This document shows positions 16,335 through 24,509 of a stretch of 51,177 nt of DNA, one piece after another (the stretch's first letter is position 1; each line of letters starts with the position of its first letter). The stretch is from contig CAMBAN010000006.1 in the NCBI GenBank assembly GCA_945864145.1, forward strand, positions 1-51,177, written 5' to 3'. Under the pieces are notes generated by a model that was not told the DNA's origin, ran no database searches, and was given only the letters and a program-made list of their open reading frames with translations. Source of the stretch: an uncultured Lachnospiraceae bacterium. Lineage in GTDB: Bacteria > Bacillota > Clostridia > Lachnospirales > Lachnospiraceae. Both the position numbers and the translations under genes were made by a program.

Positions 16335-17330
16335 TTATATGTCTTCTCTGTATCCGGCAAGGAACTCTACGTATTTACCTGTTCCAATGGCAACTGCTGT
16401 CATTGGATCTTCTGCTGTCATTGTATTGATGCCTGTTCTGGACTCGATTAAATCCTCTAATCCGCGAAGAAGGCTTCCACCACCTGTAAGCACGATACCG
16501 CGGTCTGCAATATCTGCCGCAAGTTCTGGCGGAGTTCTCTCCAATACGCTGTGAATCGTATCAATGATTTGAGAAGTTGTTTCACGTAAAGCTTCCTCTG
16601 TCTCCTCAGAAGATACTCTGATGGTCTTTGGAAGACCTGTTACAAGGTTACGTCCTCTAACGTCCATGTAATCTACTTCTGCTCTCTTGAAAGCTGACCC
16701 AATCTTAATCTTAATGTCCTCTGCTGTTCTCTCACCAATCAAAAGATTGTGTTTCTTTCTCATATAACGGACGATTGCTTCATCAAAGTCATCGCCTGCT
16801 ACCTTGATAGATGCACTGACTACTGTTCCTCCAAGTGAAATAACCGCTATATCCGAAGTACCTCCTCCGATATCTACAATCATATTTCCACATGGCTTGC
16901 TGATATCGATACCTGCTCCGATAGCAGCTGCAATTGGCTCCTCAATAATAGAAACATCTCTTGCACCAGCCTGGAAGGTAGCATCCTCTACAGCCTTTTT
17001 TTCTACCTCTGTTACACCACTTGGCACACATACGGCAATTCTTGGCTTACGGAATGTTTTCTTACCAAGTGCCTTCTGAATGAAGTGCTTCATCATCTGC
17101 TCTGTAACATGGTAGTCTGAGATAACACCCTGACGTAACGGTCTTACAGCTACGATATTTCCCGGTGTTCTACCTAACATTAATCTTGCATCTTCTCCGA
17201 TGGCTTTTATTTTATCTGTATCTTTATCGAAAGCTACAACTGACGGCTCTTTTAATACTACACCCTTTCCACGGATGTATACTAATATACTTGCTGTTCC
17301 AAGGTCGATTCCAATGTCTGTGTACTGCAT
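16335..17330 (-). CDS. mbl: MreB-family rod-shape protein Mbl
   Basis: A 331-residue bacterial actin. It shows the phosphate-1 loop DIGIDLGTASILVY (about residues 5-18), the conserved EPSVVAFD, the phosphate-2 motif NMIVDIGGGTSDIAVIS, and the adenosine-binding GIVLTGGGSLLRGL near residue 284. It polymerises under the membrane and guides the elongation machinery for rod shape. Full length for the family. The neighbouring flhO and flhP on the same strand match the Bacillus mbl locus, which favours Mbl over MreB. The start follows AAAGGGG about 10 bases upstream; the long A/T-rich region upstream likely holds its promoter. Confidence 0.92.
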   Translation of the reverse strand: MQYTDIGIDLGTASILVYIRGKGVVLKEPSVVAFDKDTDKIKAIGEDARLMLGRTPGNIVAVRPLRQGVISDYHVTEQMMKHFIQKALGKKTFRKPRIAVCVPSGVTEVEKKAVEDATFQAGARDVSIIEEPIAAAIGAGIDISKPCGNMIVDIGGGTSDIAVISLGGTVVSASIKVAGDDFDEAIVRYMRKKHNLLIGERTAEDIKIKIGSAFKRAEVDYMDVRGRNLVTGLPKTIRVSSEETEEALRETTSQIIDTIHSVLERTPPELAADIADRGIVLTGGGSLLRGLEDLIESRTGINTMTAEDPMTAVAIGTGKYVEFLAGYREDI

Positions 17331-17709
17331 GGCACTTTGCCCCTTTCTTTATAGTTATAGGTTAACTTTATCTATTTTCATTATTCCCAATGATAGCATT
17401 TTAAACATACTAAGTCATTATAACCTAAACTATCCAATTTTCAAAGAGGTTTGCACGTTTTTTTACAATAAAAACACAAATAGATTTTGTCCATCTGCCT
17501 GTTATATCGGCTCGTTTACCATAATACTTTATACTTTTCATAAAATATTATGTTAATTTATTATATAATCTTTTTATTGTGTTTGTAAATATTAATTGTA
17601 AGAACATTTGCATAATTAATATAAAATCGTCGCACTAATAATAATTCCGTTCCAATAGTTACCTTTCCATATCCAGAAGTCCTTTGAAATAGGAATTTAT
17701 ATAGATTCC
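17331..17709. other. AT-rich intergenic region upstream of mbl
   Basis: No gene is seen here. The stretch is strongly A/T-rich and includes several TATAAT-like hexamers, consistent with the mbl promoter region and the non-coding end of the decayed gene next to it. Confidence 0.5.
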
Positions 17710-18388
17710 CTACATAAGATATTCTCTGATGATAGCTTCTACCAACACAGGATCCAAAGGTCTGCTACTGCTTTCATGAGATAGTATAAGCTGTTTCCCA
17801 GGAAAGATTCCGTTTTTTTCATATCGCGTAATTCTGTCCATAGCGTGTTCCAGGTATTTTTAATTTTTTAAGTTTATTGGCAATAATCAGCTCTGACTTT
17901 GAACGAACTAAATCCTCACCTTCTGTCTGATATATATTTATTGCATTTCCTATATCTTTTTTCTTATATTCCTGGTTAATCCACTTCCGTGCATACGCTT
18001 CATCTGACAGTTCAACAGGCTCAATCAGTTCTTTACGCTCCGCTATATAATTATCATAGATTTTTCTAATTCCATCTTCACTATATGTTTTTATCATTTT
18101 TCTTATTTGAGTAAGCTCTTTTTGCATTGCAAGAATTACTTTTCTATCATATTCTTTTTGTGCAAGACTACATATGACGTCCATGTCATTTTTTTGTAAG
18201 TAGATTCCATTTGGTTCCGTATCTTTTGTTACTTTATAATACTGTACTTTCTTTGTCCTTGAAATTTTCAGATATCCATCCGGAGCTTGATTATCTCTGC
18301 TTTGCACCAGCTCCAGATATTTCTCCAGTTCAGTTTCTCTCTCCTGCATCGCAGCCTGAATTCCACTCTTTTTTATTGATCCATTCAT
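17710..18388 (-). pseudogene. Decayed gene with internal deletion and frameshift (nuclease-like protein family, unnamed)
   Basis: An intact frame runs from 18388 to 17819 (189 residues: a coiled Glu/Lys-rich start, a DGYLKISRTKKVQYYKV segment near residue 37, and RSKSELIIANKLKKLKIP near the end). In another frame, 17855 to 17710 encodes AMDRITRYEKNGIFPG, then KQLILSHESSSRPLD and VEAIIREYLM before a stop. From memory of related full-length proteins of about 300 residues, these are the N-terminal and C-terminal parts. The middle, which carries a predicted PD-(D/E)XK-type core, would be deleted, with a frameshift at the junction near 17855. I cannot name the family. The start has GGAG ten bases upstream. 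The product is probably non-functional. Confidence 0.6.
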
Positions 18389-18496
18389 GTTTTTGATTAC
18401 TCCATTCTCTATTTTCTTGATTATCCAATGTTCTACACCTCTCTATCCCAATCTCCAACAAGTTAATTGGTCCTCTTTTCAACTCTATTAAAGCAA

Positions 18497-18820
18497 AATC
18501 AGAGGGTATAGCTTTTTTTGAAGCTTTCCCTCTGCCCTGTTTGCTCGCAAATCCACCTTTCAATCACCCGTATTAGCTATTTTTTATACTTTCCCTCTGA
18601 CTTCTTTCAGCAACAATGAAAAACTGGGCAGAGGGAAACACCATAATCAACTGATTACATCTGCCTCTTTCTACGCTCAATAATGAAACGGGCAGAGGGA
18701 AGAAGGAAAAAATGTGACATACATCTGATTTTTCTTATTTCATTTTCATTTTTGGGCAGAGGGAATGTACATTTTTCTTGTCTTACCTCTGAATTTACTA
18801 TTTTTTTATTTCATTTTTGG
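18497..18820. repeat. Degenerate 64-65 bp tandem repeat array with a hairpin core
   Basis: The core GGGCAGAGGGAA occurs at 18626, 18690 and 18754, exactly 64 bp apart. A diverged copy (AATCAGAGGGTA) sits two periods earlier at 18497. In the same period, CTCTG-type segments lie with their CTG at 18532, 18597, 18661, 18725 and 18789. In the best unit, TTTCCCTCTG and CAGAGGGAAA form an inverted repeat. A last, decayed unit ends near 18820. No open reading frame with signals was found from 18389 to 19077. Confidence 0.65.
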
Positions 18821-18972
18821 AAATAAACGAGTGAATCACTCTGGAATCATAGAAACGTAGCAATCATAACATGCCAAATAACTCTTGTCCATAAAAAATT
18901 TTTACATTTCGCGTGAACATGTATCCTGCCATAGGCTTAAAATGGAGCGTAAAATAACTCTCTAAACAGCGA

Positions 18973-19002
18973 ATAAGCCGCAACCTTACGGAAGCGGCTT
19001 AT
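18973..19002 (-). terminator. Hairpin downstream of the histidine kinase gene
   Basis: A 9-bp stem (ATAAGCCGC / GCGGCTTAT) closes a 12-nt loop, about 75 bp after the kinase stop codon. There is no good T-tract on either strand, so terminator function is uncertain. Confidence 0.4.
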
Positions 19003-19077
19003 ATATTTGCAAAAATCTGAAATTAGCTTTAATAAAACATTCGAAAGCATGGTCAAAAAGCCCATTCGCTCAACAAG

Positions 19078-21258
19078 CTACCACCTAATCACTACTTTAA
19101 ACAAATCTCCATCTACTGCGACTGAAAGCTTTCCTCCCTGTGCTTCGGTAAAGCTTTTTGCTATTGCAAGCCCAAGCCCTGAGCCTTCTGTATTTCTTGA
19201 GCTGTCTCCACGGACAAATCGTTCGGTCAGTTCTTCCGGTGAAACACTCAATTCTTCTGCAGATATATTTTTGATACTGATTTGTACATGCTCTTTGCTA
19301 TCAGAAGAATTCTGTCTATCTTCTTCATTTACCTTTTCTACCTGTATATAAACACGGCTGCCTTGCATAGCATATTTTTGAATATTTACAAATAAATTTT
19401 CAAAAATACGATAAGTCTTTTGCGGGTCCAGGGATAAAATCACTTTTTCCTCCGGCAGATACCATCTTAGGTCTAGCTGTCTTTGTTCAAATTTATCCAT
19501 ATGCTCGACACTTACCTGCTTAATCAGATTTACCACATCTACTTCAGTCAGATTGAGAGATATATTGTTACTGGTCGCTTTACTTACTTCAAAAAGGTCT
19601 TCAATCAACACCTTTAGTCGCAATGATTTTTGAGATAATGTCTCCACATACTCTTTTCTTTCTTCCTCTGTAATGTCCTCTTTTTTCAATAGCTCTACAT
19701 AGGTTGTAATTGCTGTCAGTGGTGTTTTTAAATCATGAGAAACATTTGTAATCAGCTCTGTTTTCATACGCTGACTTTTTACTTCCTCATCAACTGCTCT
19801 CTTAAATCCAAAACGTACCTTTTCCAGTTCCTCCTTTAGTGGTTCAAAGACTCCTACATCCTCTGTAATAGTAGTATTCAAATCTCCTTCTGCCATCCGG
19901 TTTATGCCATGTAATAAGGTCTGATAGTCTTTTCCGATTCTCTTATAATATTTTTGGAGGAAGAAAAATAGTCCCAACGAATATACAGCAAGTACAAAGA
20001 CACCCATGACCCACAAAGCTGAAATCAATGCAAGAATAATAAAGTTAATGATAACCAGTTTCACGATTGTTTTCATGGTTTTATCACTAAAATCAATATG
20101 TGCAATTTCTTCCTTTAACTCCTTGTATTTCTTCTTTGCCCATGGATAAATCTGATAGAAAAAGCTATATTGACAGATATACTCTTTTATTCCAAGGGTA
20201 AATACCGGACGTATAAATCGGAGAGACAGATACCAAATGCCGTAAATGGAAAACAGAGCCATCACGCTGCAACTAAACCATGACAAGATTTCACTTGTAG
20301 TTTCCATACTGCTTCCATCATGGATTAAATCAATGATACCCTCTTCACACATGGCAATTACGAAAAATACACCAACAAAAGCAGCTTCCATCAGATACCA
20401 CTTTTTCGGTCTTTCGAGTACCGGGTTCATCCGCTTACTTGTCATAAACAGCACAAGCAGTGCAACAATGGCCAGCATAGTAATATAAAGTGTAATGGCT
20501 CCCTCTTGGGTATAGGCATCTACTATCGTGGAATAATGCGTTCTATAGGAATAATTCCATAAAGAAACTTTATCTGATGAAGTCCTTGGAACCGCATAGA
20601 TAACAGAAAAGCCTGTTGGCATTTTTATCCTATTTAAAATATCTGTGTCATAAGGATCCAGACTTTGCTTACTTATCTGTACCAATGATTTTATGACAAG
20701 GTCTTCTCTTTTTTCATTTGTGCTGAAAATACCGTCTACGCTCACCGCGCCTTTCTCATCAAAGGTTATCTGGAAAATATCGCTGTATGCATTTATCAGT
20801 TCATTGGTTTCTGCTTTATCCACGCCATAAGAAACAGCATTTTCAAGACTTCTTGCCGTATTTTTTGCATTATCGCCTGTATTTTTGTCATAGCAATAAT
20901 AGTCTATCAACAGAGAATACTCTTCAAACTCCTGTTGCCAGTCATATAATATATTGGAAATCATATCTTCATATTCTTCCGTGTCCTCGCCAACAAAAAG
21001 CTCTTCTATCGTAATATCACTATTCCTTTGCGCAGCTTCCAAATACAACACAAAACATTCATGATAAAGAGCTGTCAAGAGGTCTGTATTAACTTCATCT
21101 ATATCTGCTGCATTTTCATTTGTTTGATCAATACGATTTTCTGCCCGATATATAATATCCGGGAAAAAAGCTACGCTCACTATAGAAAGTAGCACCAATA
21201 TCACTACTACAAAAATAATTTTTGCCTTAAGGCTGTTTTTCAATTTTGTAACCAACAC
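19078..21258 (-). CDS. Membrane sensor histidine kinase with multiple transmembrane segments
   Basis: A 726-residue kinase paired with the response regulator upstream. A first membrane helix (about residues 12-32) and another near 258-278 bracket an extracytoplasmic sensor region of about 220 residues. At least four more hydrophobic segments follow to residue 435, unusual for a simple two-helix sensor. After a HAMP-like linker comes HisKA with SHDLKTPLTA (His at about 508) and HATPase_c with FENLFVNIQKYA (N box) and GSGLGLAIAKS (G box). It starts at a GTG with AAAGGTGG upstream and overlaps the response regulator by 32 bp. Signal unknown. Confidence 0.88.
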   Translation of the reverse strand: MLVTKLKNSLKAKIIFVVVILVLLSIVSVAFFPDIIYRAENRIDQTNENAADIDEVNTDLLTALYHECFVLYLEAAQRNSDITIEELFVGEDTEEYEDMISNILYDWQQEFEEYSLLIDYYCYDKNTGDNAKNTARSLENAVSYGVDKAETNELINAYSDIFQITFDEKGAVSVDGIFSTNEKREDLVIKSLVQISKQSLDPYDTDILNRIKMPTGFSVIYAVPRTSSDKVSLWNYSYRTHYSTIVDAYTQEGAITLYITMLAIVALLVLFMTSKRMNPVLERPKKWYLMEAAFVGVFFVIAMCEEGIIDLIHDGSSMETTSEILSWFSCSVMALFSIYGIWYLSLRFIRPVFTLGIKEYICQYSFFYQIYPWAKKKYKELKEEIAHIDFSDKTMKTIVKLVIINFIILALISALWVMGVFVLAVYSLGLFFFLQKYYKRIGKDYQTLLHGINRMAEGDLNTTITEDVGVFEPLKEELEKVRFGFKRAVDEEVKSQRMKTELITNVSHDLKTPLTAITTYVELLKKEDITEEERKEYVETLSQKSLRLKVLIEDLFEVSKATSNNISLNLTEVDVVNLIKQVSVEHMDKFEQRQLDLRWYLPEEKVILSLDPQKTYRIFENLFVNIQKYAMQGSRVYIQVEKVNEEDRQNSSDSKEHVQISIKNISAEELSVSPEELTERFVRGDSSRNTEGSGLGLAIAKSFTEAQGGKLSVAVDGDLFKVVIRW

Positions 21259-21940
21259 CCCACACCACCTTTAAATATTTTGGTTCTTTTGGATTTATTT
21301 CTATTTTATCTCTGATATTTCTTACATGCACCATAATGGTATCTGTATTGATAGCCTTTTCATTCCATACCCTTTCATAGATTTCCTCTGCGGAATACAC
21401 ACGCCCAGGTGTTTTTATCAGCAAGTTTAAAATCTTAAATTCTATGGGCGTCAGCTTGGTAGGTGTGCCATCTACCAACACTTCTTTTGTTTCTTCATTC
21501 AGTTCAATACCACCTACAATATGGACATGCTCTTTATTTTGCTCAGCGCCAATGCTGCATCGGTTCTGAAATCTTGTGTAACGGCGTATCTGTGAATTCA
21601 CGCGTGCCATCAGCTCCAATGGTGTAAACGGTTTTGTCACATAATCATCTGCGCCGATATTGAGTCCCATGACTTTGTCTGTTTCTTCTGACTTTGCTGA
21701 CAGCATGATAACCGGAAAATCATATTTTTCCCGCAGCTTCATCGTCATGGTCACACCATCCATGCGCGGCATCATGATATCTACAATCGCAAGATGAATT
21801 TCTTCCTTTTCTATGATTTCCAGTCCTTCTACACCATCCGCTGCTTTAAATACCTGATAGCCCTGACTTTTCAAAAATATCTCTATGCCGTTTCTGATTT
21901 CTTTATCATCTTCTACAATTAAAATATTGTATGTACTCAT
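21227..21940 (-). CDS. OmpR/PhoB-family response regulator
   Basis: A 237-residue two-component regulator. The receiver domain (1-120) holds the acidic pair in LIVEDDKE (D11/D12), the phosphoacceptor D54 in AIVDIMMPRMDG and the conserved Lys in DDYVTKPF. The C-terminal winged helix (about 145-235) has PIEFKILNLLIKTPGRVYS and the DNA-recognition region TIMVHVRNIRDKI. It would be phosphorylated by the overlapping histidine kinase and then bind DNA. The start follows AAGGGG. It lies 30 bp from the glycosyltransferase gene, so the pair may be co-transcribed with that gene and the DedA gene and might regulate envelope functions. Confidence 0.93.
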   Translation of the reverse strand: MSTYNILIVEDDKEIRNGIEIFLKSQGYQVFKAADGVEGLEIIEKEEIHLAIVDIMMPRMDGVTMTMKLREKYDFPVIMLSAKSEETDKVMGLNIGADDYVTKPFTPLELMARVNSQIRRYTRFQNRCSIGAEQNKEHVHIVGGIELNEETKEVLVDGTPTKLTPIEFKILNLLIKTPGRVYSAEEIYERVWNEKAINTDTIMVHVRNIRDKIEINPKEPKYLKVVWGVGYKIEKQP

Positions 21941-21970
21941 GTGATTACCCCTTGTTTTTTTGTATCAATT

Positions 21971-23182
21971 TTACTGTTTTACGAATACTTTTCTATTCCA
22001 CGAAAAGAGTATATCACATCTTTGTACCTGAGCACACACCTTTCCATAGCACTCCTGTGCCTGTCTGGCAACCTTATCCTCCGAAAATGACATAGCTGTC
22101 TTTTTTGCCTCTTCTGACATATATACATATCTGTCGATATCCAGCATAAGTTTATCGATACTTTTTGCCCAAAGAAGCGGGTGTTCTGAGGTCAGCATGC
22201 CGTTTTCCCCGGATTTTACAACATCTCGTACTCCGGTTGCATTGACTGCAACTACAGGTGTACCTTGCGCCATTGCTTCTAAAATAACAATACCTTGTGT
22301 TTCTGATTTTGAGGAAAATAAAAACGCATCAGAGGCTGCATAATAATTTTTTATTTCTTCATTTGGCATATTCCCAAGTAAAGATATATTTTCACTTAAC
22401 CCCCTTTCTGCAATTTCTTTTTGCAAAACTTCTCTCTGTGGACCATCCCCTATCATGATGTAATGGAAGCTCTTCCCCTTTTGCGCTAACATTTGTTTGA
22501 GTTCCTGTAGTCCTTGCAGTTGAAAAATCAGATTTTTCTCCTTTGCTAAGCGGGAAACAGTACAGAACAGAAAATCTGCTTTGGCAAGATAGTTGCTTCT
22601 GATTTCCATTACCCTTTGTTTCTCTGCCTGAAAGCCCGTATTTGGTATTCCTGTCGGTAAAATTGTGACATTTGTGTCAGTTATCCTTTTTTGTAATAAA
22701 TGCTCCTTGATTTCCGGTGTCGGTGCTATCAACATGTCGCAATTTTGACAAAACCAAGTGAGATATCTTTGCATGCCACCTATATGGTTTTCTACTGTTT
22801 TCAATCCTTTGATATAATAAAGATATTCTTCATAACGGGTATGATAGGTAAATACCACCGGAATACCAAGCTTTTTCTTTATCCTTAATGCAATATTTCC
22901 CACTAATGCGGGATGGTGGACGTGTATCACATCTATTTGCAGCTCTTTTACCTTTTCTTCAAACAGCTTTGTGCATACATTTGGTATCGGAGCACCTGCA
23001 ACTGCTATTGGAAAGGAAGGATACCTTATCACATAGGGTTCATCCTGCTGGTTTGGATAAGTTGGTGCAAAAACATATACCTCATGTCCCAGCTTTCTCA
23101 AACTTTCAGACAAATGCTCTATAGAAATCGGAACGCCTCCGATATATGGCTTATAATTGTTTGTAAACATTGCGATTCTCAT
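21971..23182 (-). CDS. GT4-family glycosyltransferase
   Basis: A 403-residue GT-B-fold enzyme of family GT4. The N-terminal domain begins MRIAMFTNNYKPYIGGVPIS and contains VIHVHHPALVG. The C-terminal domain has the nucleotide-sugar motif: FLFSSKSETQGIVILEAMAQG with the second Glu of EX7E (about residues 290-312). Similar proteins make glycolipids such as monoglucosyl-diacylglycerol or transfer sugars to cell-surface lipids; the acceptor cannot be decided. The ATG at 23182 was chosen because AAGGAGGTG lies eight bases away, closer starts being too near. It is 13 bp from the DedA gene, supporting an envelope-related unit. Confidence 0.85.
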   Translation of the reverse strand: MRIAMFTNNYKPYIGGVPISIEHLSESLRKLGHEVYVFAPTYPNQQDEPYVIRYPSFPIAVAGAPIPNVCTKLFEEKVKELQIDVIHVHHPALVGNIALRIKKKLGIPVVFTYHTRYEEYLYYIKGLKTVENHIGGMQRYLTWFCQNCDMLIAPTPEIKEHLLQKRITDTNVTILPTGIPNTGFQAEKQRVMEIRSNYLAKADFLFCTVSRLAKEKNLIFQLQGLQELKQMLAQKGKSFHYIMIGDGPQREVLQKEIAERGLSENISLLGNMPNEEIKNYYAASDAFLFSSKSETQGIVILEAMAQGTPVVAVNATGVRDVVKSGENGMLTSEHPLLWAKSIDKLMLDIDRYVYMSEEAKKTAMSFSEDKVARQAQECYGKVCAQVQRCDILFSWNRKVFVKQ

Positions 23183-23195
23183 TTTCATCACCTCC

Positions 23196-23705
23196 TTACG
23201 CTATCATTTTCATCACCATATCACCGAGGAAATAGCCGGCTCCTACAAAAACTAAATTCCACACAACAATTCCAAAGGTTGAGCTAATCATATATTTTTT
23301 AATATCCATACGGATGACTCCTGCCGGAATGGAAATCAGCGTTCTAACCATAGGAATCAGCTTACTTATAAAAATGCCTATGCTTCCTTTTTTCCTTAAA
23401 AAATCCATTTTTTCTTCTATTACTTTTTTCTGGTTTGGAAAATGACTGTAGTATTTCTTTAAAAAAACTTCTCCACCACCTCGACCGAACCAATATAAAA
23501 TCATACTGCCGGTCAGTCCTGCTGCCACTGTGATAAGCAGGGTAACAAAAAAGTTCATCTCTCCTTTTGCAGCCCACACGCCCGCTAAGGGCATGATTAC
23601 GCCTGCAGGAAACCCTGGAAGATTCATATATTCTAACAGTACGATGATAAAGATTGCGATTGAACCATAGGTTCTGAGGTAATGCATAATTAGGTCTGCA
23701 TTCAT
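23196..23705 (-). CDS. DedA-family membrane protein
   Basis: A 169-residue DedA protein (SNARE-associated/VTT fold). It shows the family core: EYMNLPGFPAGVIMPLAG, the ISKLIPMVRTLISIPAGV motif with the conserved Arg (about residues 113-130), and four to five hydrophobic segments. DedA proteins act in lipid flipping and envelope homeostasis; recent work on the family links them to undecaprenyl-phosphate and phosphatidylethanolamine scrambling. Adjacent glycosyltransferase and two-component genes suggest shared envelope regulation. The ribosome-binding site GAAGGAA is present about 8 bases upstream. Confidence 0.9.
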   Translation of the reverse strand: MNADLIMHYLRTYGSIAIFIIVLLEYMNLPGFPAGVIMPLAGVWAAKGEMNFFVTLLITVAAGLTGSMILYWFGRGGGEVFLKKYYSHFPNQKKVIEEKMDFLRKKGSIGIFISKLIPMVRTLISIPAGVIRMDIKKYMISSTFGIVVWNLVFVGAGYFLGDMVMKMIA

Positions 23706-23804
23706 TTGATAGATTCCTTCTTTCGTTTTTGTTGTATGTGTTTATATTAATGGAAAAAATGGAAAAATAAGTGCAGGAAAAACGAAAGATTTTCTTAAGA
23801 TTTG

Positions 23805-23959
23805 GTAACTATTCAGAGCCATGCGAATTTATGAAAATCAGCCCGAGTAAGCTTGCTTACAGAGGACTGATTTCATAAATTCATATGGCGAGAAGCCATA
23901 CATGAGCAAAAGGAAAGCTTCGAAGAAGCGATTTTGCGAATGGGGCTCTGAATAGTTAC
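23805..23959. mobile_element. Non-coding palindromic (MITE/REP-like) element
   Basis: Perfect 16-bp terminal inverted repeats (GTAACTATTCAGAGCC at 23805-23820; its complement at 23944-23959) enclose 123 bp without any coding frame. Inside is a long stem at 23825-23882 (arms beginning GAATTTATGAAA) with a smaller GTAAGC/GCTTAC hairpin at its tip, plus an ATGGC/GCCAT hairpin near 23885. No obvious target duplication or transposase was seen. It may be a MITE or a structured intergenic repeat. Confidence 0.55.
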
Positions 23960-23980
23960 AAAATTTTAAAGATGAGGGAC

Positions 23981-24257
23981 GCGAGCGTGGCTTCGCAGCT
24001 CGCTGGGGAAAACAACGGGAGGAATTGGGTTTGGTTTGATGTAATTAGGCAACGCAGCGCGAGCGTGGCTTCGCAGCTCGCTGGGGAAAACAACGGAAGG
24101 AATTGGGTTTTGTTTGATGTAATTAGGCAACGCAGCGCGAGCGTGGCTTCGCAGCTCGCTAGGGAAAACAACGGAAGGAATTGGGTTTTGTTTGATGTGA
24201 TTAGGCAACGCAGCGCGAGCGTGGCTTCGCAGCTCGCTGGGGAAAACAACGAAAAAA
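23981..24257. repeat. 78-bp tandem repeat array (about 3.5 copies)
   Basis: GCGAGCGTGGCTTCGCAGCT recurs at 23981, 24059, 24137 and 24215, exactly 78 bp apart, and the whole unit is nearly identical between copies (a few substitutions). Each unit contains a GCGAGC/GCTCGC inverted repeat. The period is a multiple of three, so frames stay open on both strands; no ribosome-binding site supports translation. Confidence 0.92.
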
Positions 24258-24306
24258 CGTGATAGAAATAACAGCCTGGCAACGGAAGAAAGACTGCACT
24301 ACTTCT

Positions 24307-24437
24307 GAGCAATGCCAACCTCAAACGTCTCCGCCGTTTTCGGTCGCGTGCTTCGCTTCTCCCTGACGGAAAATATGAGCAATGCCAACCTCAAATCCGT
24401 GCTTCGCACTTCTTTTCGGTCGCGTGCTTCGCACTAT
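24307..24437. repeat. Intergenic repeats downstream of glnA copy 1 (two 70-bp units)
   Basis: GAGCAATGCCAACCTCAAA begins at 24307 and 24377, each followed by GGTCGCGTGCTTCGC. The same units recur after the second glutamine synthetase gene at 28231-28465, so this is a locally spread repeat. Confidence 0.85.
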
Positions 24438-24498
24438 AAAAATAAAAGGAAAGCCCTTGTTTCGTGCAAGCACGAACTTGGGCTTTCCTTCTATTTTT
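24438..24498 (-). terminator. glnA copy 1 terminator (long hairpin)
   Basis: A long stem (arms AAAAATAAAAGGAAAGCCC and its complement with one G-U on the minus strand), with an inner TTCGTGC stem, lies 11 bp after the stop codon. The corresponding hairpin after glnA copy 2 has a compensating change, which supports RNA structure. Confidence 0.85.
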
Positions 24499-24509
24499 GC
24501 ATTGCTCAA

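Noticed and set aside
18497-18820. CRISPR array
   Set aside because: The repeating core is only about 12 bp and the rest of each 64-bp unit is itself related between units, which is not a repeat-spacer pattern. No cas gene is visible.
23972-24262. 96-residue repetitive protein encoded by the 78-bp array
   Set aside because: Frames stay open because the period is divisible by three, on both strands. No ribosome-binding site or recognisable protein supports it.
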